Source: JALYRV01 sp040902895 (GTDB lineage Bacteria > Acidobacteriota > Vicinamibacteria > Vicinamibacterales > SCN-69-37). Taken from it: a stretch of 64,000 bases of DNA. Below are positions 57,912 through 64,000 of the stretch, piece after piece. The stretch spans positions 1 through 64,000 of the forward strand of contig JBBDWL010000066.1 in NCBI GenBank assembly GCA_040902895.1, written 5' to 3'. Every line of letters starts with the position of its first letter. The first letter of the stretch is position 1. Position numbers and translations under genes: made by a program. Below the pieces are notes generated by a model, which searched no databases, was not told where the DNA came from, and saw nothing but the letters and a program-made list of their open reading frames with translations.

Positions 57912-60722
57912 ATGGCCGGCTGGCAGGACTTCGCGGGGTTGAACCGGGGCTACATCCTCGAGTTGTACGACCGGTTTCGTGCCGATCCGAAATCCGTTGA
58001 CCCTGCCACGCGGGCGATCTTCGAACAATGGGCGCCGGCTGATGAGGACGCGGCGCCGCCGGCACCTGCCGCGGCTTCACCCGCACAGAGTCCGGAAATC
58101 TATTCCGGCCTGGTCAAGCTCACGGGCTCAATCCGCAGGTATGGACACCTCGCGTCGACGCTCGATCCGCTCGGCGGTCAGCGCCAGGGGGATCCCGCGC
58201 TCGACCTCGCGACCTACGGTCTCACCGAAGCGCATCTGAAGCAGCTGCCGGCGTCGCTCGTCGGAGGTCCGCTCGCGCGCGATGCCGCCAGCGCCTTCGA
58301 AGCGGTGGAACGGCTTCGCACCATCTATTGCGGCGCGATCGGGTACGACGTCGCGCACATCTTCGTGCCTGAAGAGCGGCAGTGGCTTCGCGACGCGATC
58401 GAACGGGGCGCATTCCGTCCGCCCGCCAGGCCCCTCGACGAGGTTGCCCTTCTCGATCGCCTGACCGTGGTCGAAACGTTCGAGCGCTTTCTGCATCGCA
58501 CGTTTCCCGGCAAGACGCGGTTCTCGATCGAAGGTCTCGACATGCTCGTGCCGGTGCTCGACGAGGTCATCGGCGACATCGCGGACGCCGGCACGCGCAG
58601 CGTCTTCATCGGCATGGCGCATCGCGGCCGCCTGAATGTGCTGGCCCACATTCTGAACAAGCCGTACGCGCAGATTCTGGCGGAGTTCAAGGATCCGGTG
58701 CGGTCGGCGGCACACTCGGGCGACAGCTCCTTTGCCGGCGACGTGAAGTACCACATGGGTGCGAGCCGCGCGATCAAGGACGGCAGGCAGCTCGAGATGC
58801 ACGTGTCGATGCCGCCCAATCCCAGCCATCTCGAAGCGATCGATCCGGTGCTCGAGGGCATGGCGCGCGCCGCCGCGACCGACGGCTCGAGGGCCGGCGC
58901 ACCGCGATTCGATCCCGATCTGGCGCTGCCGATTCTGATTCACGGCGACGCCGCGTTCGCCGGACAGGGTGTCGTCGCCGAGACGCTGAACTTCTGCAAG
59001 CTGCAGGGGTATTACACCGGCGGCACGATCCACATCATCGCGAACAATCAGCTCGGGTTCACCACCGACCCCGACGACCTCTTCAGCACGTTGTATGCGA
59101 GCGGCCTGGCGCGCGCCTTCAAGATTCCGATCATCCATGTCAATGCCGACGACCCGCCGGCGTGCGTGGAGGCGGCGCGCATCGCCGTGGCCTATCGCGC
59201 GAAGTTCAAGCGCGACGTGCTGATCGATCTGGTCGGCTATCGACGGTACGGCCACAACGAGGGGGACGAACCGGCGTTCACGCAGCCGACGCTCTACAAG
59301 ACAATTGCGGACCATCCGACCGTGCGCGAGGTCTGGGCGCGCGCGCTCGAATCGCGCGGCGTAATTCAGCCAGGCGACGCCGATCGCATGATCGAGTCGC
59401 GCATGAACGCGCTGCAGGCGGCCTTCGACGGCCTCAATCCCGAGCGCGATCTCGTGGAGCCGCATGTGGAGCTGGCGCCGCCGGGCGCGGCCGCCCGGGT
59501 CAAGACCGCCGTCGCCCTGCCGCGTTTGACGGCGCTCAACGATGCGCTCCTTCAGCTGCCCGAAGGATTCGCGCCGCATCGCAAGCTCGAGAAGGCGCGC
59601 GAGCGCCGCCGGCAGATGCTGGCCGATCGCGACGCGCGGTCGATCGACTGGTCCTCTGCCGAGGAGCTCGCCTTCGCCACCATCCTCGAAGACGGCACGC
59701 CGATCCGACTGACCGGCGAAGACGTCGAGCGCGGCACGTTCAGCCAGCGCCATGCCGTGCTGCACGATGCCGCGACCGGCCGCACGCTCGTGCCGCTGCA
59801 GGCGCTGCCGCAGGCGAAGGCGTCGTTCGAGATCCATAACAGTCCGCTGTCCGAGAACGCCGCGGTCGGCTTCGAGTTCGGCTACAGCGTGCAGTCGCCG
59901 AAGACGCTCGTGGTCTGGGAAGCGCAGTACGGCGACTTCATCAACGGCGCCCAGGTCGTCATCGACGAGTTCATCGTGTCGGCCCGGGCCAAGTGGGGCC
60001 AGGAGCCCTCGCTCGTGCTGCTGCTGCCGCACGCGCACGAAGGACAGGGCCCCGATCACGCAAGCGCGCGCCCCGAACGCTTTCTGCAGCTCGCCGCCGA
60101 CATCAACATGCGCGTGGCCAACTGCACCACCGCCGCGCAGTATTTCCATCTGCTGCGCCGCCAGGCGATGCTGCTCGTCGACGATCCGCTGCCGCTCGTC
60201 GTGCTGACGCCGAAAGGCCTGCTGCGGCATCCGGCCGTCGCGTCGGCCCCTCGCGAGCTGGCCGAGGGCCGCTGGCAGCAGGTGATTGACGATGAGGAGG
60301 CGCGCGCGCGGGAGAAAGACATCCGCCGTCTCGTGCTGTGCAGCGGGAAGGTGGCCATCGATCTGCTCACGAGCGATCGCCGCAAGGAGGCGGCCGCCGT
60401 GGCGATCTGCCGTGTCGAGCAGCTGTATCCACTGCCGGTCAACGACATCCGCACCGTGATGGAGAGTTATCCGTCGCTCGAGCAGGTGGTGTGGGTGCAG
60501 GAAGAGCCTGAAAACTACGGCGTCTTCGAATTCGTGCGCCCGCACCTGCAGGCGATCGTCTCGGGCCGCTTCAACTTCAGTTACATCGCGCGGCCCCGCA
60601 GCTCGAGTCCGGCCGAGGGCTCAGCGGCACGCCACGCGCAGAACCAGGCCCTGCTCATTGCGGCCGCGTTTAAGATCACGGAAAGGAAAACTGAGAACTT
60701 GAAACTAAAAACTCAAAACTAA
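57912..60722 (+). CDS. sucA: 2-oxoglutarate dehydrogenase E1 component
   Basis: 936-aa thiamine-diphosphate enzyme of normal length. The N-terminal arm 'NRGYILELYDRFRADPKSVD' binds E2. The cofactor-binding region has 'IHGDAAFAGQGVVAETLN' and 'HIIANNQLGFTTDP' (the GDG-like to NN motif). 'VDLVGYRRYGHNEGDEPAFTQP'-type and 'LLLPHAHEGQGPDHASARPE'-type blocks are standard for SucA. It decarboxylates 2-oxoglutarate and passes the succinyl group to the lipoyl domain of SucB. sucB follows 41 bp downstream. The last ~10 residues ('TENLKLKTQN') are encoded by a heptamer array and look like a recent tail. Confidence 0.95.
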   Translation: MAGWQDFAGLNRGYILELYDRFRADPKSVDPATRAIFEQWAPADEDAAPPAPAAASPAQSPEIYSGLVKLTGSIRRYGHLASTLDPLGGQRQGDPALDLATYGLTEAHLKQLPASLVGGPLARDAASAFEAVERLRTIYCGAIGYDVAHIFVPEERQWLRDAIERGAFRPPARPLDEVALLDRLTVVETFERFLHRTFPGKTRFSIEGLDMLVPVLDEVIGDIADAGTRSVFIGMAHRGRLNVLAHILNKPYAQILAEFKDPVRSAAHSGDSSFAGDVKYHMGASRAIKDGRQLEMHVSMPPNPSHLEAIDPVLEGMARAAATDGSRAGAPRFDPDLALPILIHGDAAFAGQGVVAETLNFCKLQGYYTGGTIHIIANNQLGFTTDPDDLFSTLYASGLARAFKIPIIHVNADDPPACVEAARIAVAYRAKFKRDVLIDLVGYRRYGHNEGDEPAFTQPTLYKTIADHPTVREVWARALESRGVIQPGDADRMIESRMNALQAAFDGLNPERDLVEPHVELAPPGAAARVKTAVALPRLTALNDALLQLPEGFAPHRKLEKARERRRQMLADRDARSIDWSSAEELAFATILEDGTPIRLTGEDVERGTFSQRHAVLHDAATGRTLVPLQALPQAKASFEIHNSPLSENAAVGFEFGYSVQSPKTLVVWEAQYGDFINGAQVVIDEFIVSARAKWGQEPSLVLLLPHAHEGQGPDHASARPERFLQLAADINMRVANCTTAAQYFHLLRRQAMLLVDDPLPLVVLTPKGLLRHPAVASAPRELAEGRWQQVIDDEEARAREKDIRRLVLCSGKVAIDLLTSDRRKEAAAVAICRVEQLYPLPVNDIRTVMESYPSLEQVVWVQEEPENYGVFEFVRPHLQAIVSGRFNFSYIARPRSSSPAEGSAARHAQNQALLIAAAFKITERKTENLKLKTQN

Positions 60723-60758
60723 GTTCTGAGTTCCCAGTTTTCAGTTCTAAGTTTCTGA
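60686..60758. repeat. Two facing heptamer arrays at the sucA-sucB junction
   Basis: Left array: five units ending in AACT (60686-60720). Right array: five units read as AGTTCTG, AGTTCCC, AGTTTTC, AGTTCTA, AGTTTCT (60722-60756). The left units are complements of the right consensus AGTTYYN, so the transcript can fold into a long imperfect hairpin centred on the sucA stop codon. Confidence 0.8.
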
Positions 60759-60763
60759 TACCT

Positions 60764-61945
60764 ATGCCGTCCAACATTGTCGTGCCGGAAATGGGCGAAT
60801 CGATCGTCGACGCCCGCATTGCCAAGTGGCTCAAGCAGGAAGGCGACGCCGTGTCGGTGGGCGAGCCGCTCGTCGAGCTCGAGACCGACAAGGTCGACGT
60901 CGAAGTCGCGGCGCCGCAGACGGGCGTGCTCTCGAAGATCGCTCACGCCACCGGTGCCGATGTGAAGATTGGAGATGTTCTCGGCACTATCAGCGAGGGG
61001 AAAGGGCAAAGGGCAGAGGGCAAAGGGAAAGAAAGGGAAGAGGGGAAAGGGAGAGGGGAAAGGGACAGGGCGGGCGCGGCAGCGGAAGTTGCGGCGACGC
61101 CGGCGGCGCGCCGGCTGGCGCGGCAGGAGAATGTCGATCTGTCGACCGTGAAGCCCGAAGGGCCGAGGGTGACGCCCGACGACATCAAGTCGGCAAAGCC
61201 CGCGCCCGCGGAGGCGCCACGTACCCACGTACCCACGACGCCCGAGCGCAGCGAGGAACGCGTGCGCATGTCCAAGCGCCGCGCGACCATCGCGAAGCGC
61301 CTCGTCGAAGTGCAATCGACGGCGGCGATGCTCACGACGTTCAACGAAGCCGACATGACGGCGGTGATGCAGCTGCGCGAGCGTCGGAAGCAGGCGTTCA
61401 AGGACCGGTATGGCGTCTCGCTCGGGCTGTCGTCGTTCTTCGTGAAGGCCGCGATTGCCGCGCTGCGTGAGTTTCCGCGTCTCAACGCCGAAATCCAGGG
61501 CGACGAGATGGTGCTCAAGCATTATTACGACATCGGCATCGCGGTCGGCTCCGAAGAAGGCCTCGTCGTGCCGGTGCTGCGCGATGCGGATCGTCTGTCG
61601 TTCGCGGAGATCGAGCAGGGCGTCCGCGATTTCGCCGCGCGCGCGAAGAACAGCACGCTGACGCTCGACGACCTGCGCGGCGGCACGTTCACCATCACCA
61701 ACGGCGGCGTCTTCGGGTCGCTCATGAGCACGCCGATCCTGAATCCGCCGCAGGTCGGCATTCTCGGCCTGCACGCGATCAAGGATCGGCCCGCGGCTGT
61801 CGACGGACGCATCGAGCTTCGTCCGATGATGTACACCGCCCTCACGTACGATCACCGGATCGTGGATGGTTCCGAAGCGGTGCGCTTTCTGGTAAAAGTG
61901 AAGGAGCTGGTAGAAGATCCAGGACAGCTGTTGATTGAAGGATGA
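60764..61945 (+). CDS. sucB: Dihydrolipoyl succinyltransferase, E2 of 2-oxoglutarate dehydrogenase
   Basis: 393 aa. The lipoyl domain (1-78) has the lipoylated lysine K43 in 'ELETDKVDVEV'. A peripheral-subunit-binding domain lies at about 107-135 ('TPAARRLARQENVDLSTV'). The catalytic domain ends with 'TYDHRIVDGSEAV' (H364, D368). The linker after the lipoyl domain, usually Ala/Pro-rich, is here a Gly/Lys/Glu/Arg-rich run of ~26 residues encoded by a purine-only repeat with 7-bp periodicity (61003-61067). It accepts succinyl groups from SucA and transfers them to CoA. The E3 gene is not in the window. Confidence 0.94.
   Translation: MPSNIVVPEMGESIVDARIAKWLKQEGDAVSVGEPLVELETDKVDVEVAAPQTGVLSKIAHATGADVKIGDVLGTISEGKGQRAEGKGKEREEGKGRGERDRAGAAAEVAATPAARRLARQENVDLSTVKPEGPRVTPDDIKSAKPAPAEAPRTHVPTTPERSEERVRMSKRRATIAKRLVEVQSTAAMLTTFNEADMTAVMQLRERRKQAFKDRYGVSLGLSSFFVKAAIAALREFPRLNAEIQGDEMVLKHYYDIGIAVGSEEGLVVPVLRDADRLSFAEIEQGVRDFAARAKNSTLTLDDLRGGTFTITNGGVFGSLMSTPILNPPQVGILGLHAIKDRPAAVDGRIELRPMMYTALTYDHRIVDGSEAVRFLVKVKELVEDPGQLLIEG
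61003..61067 (+). repeat. Purine-rich heptamer-derived tract in the sucB linker
   Basis: Units AGGGCAA, AGGGCAG, AGGGCAA, AGGGAAA (61003-61030) in register, followed by degenerate GGGAAAG-type sequence. Since 7 is not a multiple of 3, the repeat is read in changing phase; it encodes the charged linker between lipoyl and E3-binding domains. Confidence 0.75.
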
Positions 61946-62385
61946 AAGTTAAGCTCATCGGTCTTGCCGTCGCCGCGTGCCTTGGGTGCACAAGCCCATC
62001 AGGCCCGGCAGATCCGAGTACCCACGTTGCGCTGAGCATCCGTTACCAGCCGCAAGTGCCCGCTGGGCCTCCCGACCCCGTCGCTACGGGCTGTATCCAT
62101 CACTTCGCTCCGATCAACCTTCAGGTCTCCACCAGCTGGGGCGCGTCGGCGCGCCTGATCCCGGCCCCGGGCGGCGGCGGACTGCGCGCGGCCCTCGACG
62201 CGCAACCGGGCGACTACTGGCTTTCGATCGTCGACATCAACTTCTGCGGCGCGCCTGGGATCGACACGCCGTCGCCGGCATCCGGCGTGTCCGTTAACAA
62301 CGTTGTGTTGACGCGCAGCCGCGTGGACAACGGCCGTCGTGTGTGGCTCTTCGGCGTGTCGGCGAAAGGAGACGTGCGTCCGTGA
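61942..62385 (+). CDS. Small unknown lipoprotein
   Basis: 147 aa with a lipobox ('LIGLAVAACLGCTSPSGP'), so probably anchored to a membrane. The mature part is beta-rich ('HVALSIRYQPQVPAGPPDPV', 'FAPINLQVSTSWGASARL', 'GDYWLSIVDINFCG') and has two cysteines that could form a disulfide. No family recognised. Its ATG overlaps the sucB stop by 4 nt, and its own stop overlaps the GTG of the next gene (GTGA), so it is translationally coupled on both sides; whether this has functional meaning for the TCA enzymes is unclear. Confidence 0.75.
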   Translation: MKVKLIGLAVAACLGCTSPSGPADPSTHVALSIRYQPQVPAGPPDPVATGCIHHFAPINLQVSTSWGASARLIPAPGGGGLRAALDAQPGDYWLSIVDINFCGAPGIDTPSPASGVSVNNVVLTRSRVDNGRRVWLFGVSAKGDVRP

Positions 62386-62888
62386 CCGATGGCAAGTCGC
62401 CCGGCGTCGTCCTCGACACGGAAGTCGGGCGGCTGATCGATCAGCTCGAGCGCGCCATCTGCGGCGACCCGTGGCATGGCGATCCGGTGGTGACCATTCT
62501 CCAGCGCATTCCATTCGGCCAGGCCAACGCGAAGCCGGGCGCTGCACACTCGATCCGCGAAATCGTGCGTCACATGACGGCGTGGACCAATGAAGTGCGG
62601 CGCCGCGTCAACGGCATGCCGGCGGGAGAGCCGCCGGAAGGGGATTGGCCGGCCGCCGCCGGAAAAGGGGCCGCGGCGTGGGCGGAAGAGATCGACGCGC
62701 TGGTCGCCGCGCATAACGCCGTGGTGCACGATCTGCGCAAGCTCACCGAGGCGCAGCTGTTCGAACCCACGCGCGATCCGCGCGATCGCAAGACCGGCGC
62801 CGGCGTCACGCGCTACGTGCTGCTGCACGGCCTCGTGCAGCACCACGCATATCACGCCGGGCAGATTTCGCTGCTATCGCGGATCTAA
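62382..62888 (+). CDS. DinB/YfiT-like four-helix metalloprotein
   Basis: 168 aa; the start GTG at 62382 overlaps the upstream stop. Features of the DinB_2 superfamily (unrelated to DNA polymerase IV): 'EVGRLIDQLERAICGDPWHG' at the N-terminus, 'HSIREIVRHMTAWTNEVRRR' with the first His ligand, and 'LLHGLVQHHAYHAGQISLL' with the paired His ligands near the C-terminus. Such proteins bind Zn or Ni and include thiol transferases using mycothiol or bacillithiol; substrate unknown. It is the last gene of the suc cluster, 36 bp before the topoisomerase B gene. Confidence 0.85.
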   Translation: MTDGKSPGVVLDTEVGRLIDQLERAICGDPWHGDPVVTILQRIPFGQANAKPGAAHSIREIVRHMTAWTNEVRRRVNGMPAGEPPEGDWPAAAGKGAAAWAEEIDALVAAHNAVVHDLRKLTEAQLFEPTRDPRDRKTGAGVTRYVLLHGLVQHHAYHAGQISLLSRI

Positions 62889-62900
62889 ATCACCAAATCC
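62887..62900. repeat. 14-bp copy of the 43359 repeat
   Basis: AAATCACCAAATCC is the exact complement of 43359-43372. It begins at the second base of the stop codon of the DinB-like gene and lies just before the topoisomerase B gene. Confidence 0.6.
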
Positions 62901-62924
62901 AGTTCGCGGTACTATCCTTCTCCA

Positions 62925-64000
<1,076 letters not shown>

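Noticed and set aside
58128..60545. 805-aa antisense frame opposite sucA
   Set aside because: sucA is complete and recognisable on the plus strand; the antisense frame is open because of GC bias.
62382..62888. Naming the DinB-fold protein as a DNA polymerase
   Set aside because: It is the unrelated metal-binding DinB/YfiT family; the true polymerase IV gene is at 22777-23850.

Overview
This window looks like a chromosomal segment of a high-GC member of the Acidobacteriota, possibly of the Vicinamibacteria lineage. The evidence is family content rather than a marker gene. There are three ADOP-type ('acidobacterial duplicated orphan permease') ABC permeases, two of them beside small PadR regulators, and two proteins of the 'VWFA-related acidobacterial' type. 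There is also an Oar-like TonB receptor with an N-terminal carboxypeptidase-regulatory domain, and many secreted M28/M14 peptidases and beta-propellers. No rRNA, tRNA or CRISPR array was found.

Layout. (1) 1-11.8 kb is a defence island. A leftward, largely translationally coupled operon carries an unknown 214-aa protein, a type III-like Mod methyltransferase, a three-Cys (Gp37/Gp68, DUF5131) protein, its partner TcmP, a Res-type helicase-nuclease and a HEPN-like protein. A divergent AbiEi/AbiEii-like toxin-antitoxin pair faces it across an AT-rich promoter region. The pair ends at a strong hairpin made of DnaA-box-like sequence. (2) 11.8-19 kb holds a divergent pair of secreted M28 peptidases, a HigBA-like module with a well-formed promoter and operator, a NYN/LOTUS RNA-binding protein and a two-domain cyclophilin. 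(3) 19-29.6 kb holds an Oar-like TonB receptor with a GntR regulator, DNA polymerase IV, an AsmA-like protein, a PadR-ADOP pair and a TolB-like propeller. (4) 29.6-33.6 kb is a TPR / VWA-TPR / VWA operon that appears to have arisen by modular duplication. (5) 33.6-41.4 kb holds a large Asp-box propeller protein and a peptidase cluster, in which one M14 paralogue has lost its zinc ligands and a DPP-IV-like gene is truncated. (6) 41.4-49.8 kb holds a polytopic membrane protein, a GNAT acetyltransferase, a frameshifted ADOP permease, a topoisomerase IV/gyrase A subunit and an orphan DNA methyltransferase. (7) 49.8-54.8 kb holds a VOC-Uma2 gene pair flanked by two copies of a ~65-bp repeat, a remnant of a monooxygenase-like gene, and a quinoprotein-cytochrome c-proline dehydrogenase operon. 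(8) 54.8-64 kb holds an ADOP-PadR pair, sucA-sucB of the 2-oxoglutarate dehydrogenase complex, a lipoprotein, a DinB-fold protein and the start of a type II topoisomerase B subunit.

Two themes stand out. One is the composite R-M/three-Cys operon, in which the three-Cys protein and TcmP sit between mod and res with 4-nt overlaps, so the six genes plausibly act as one defence system. The other is a set of in-register heptanucleotide repeat arrays at gene ends (11755, 54117, 57857, 60686, 61003). They resemble in form the STRR repeats of cyanobacteria and include two facing arrays at the sucA-sucB junction.
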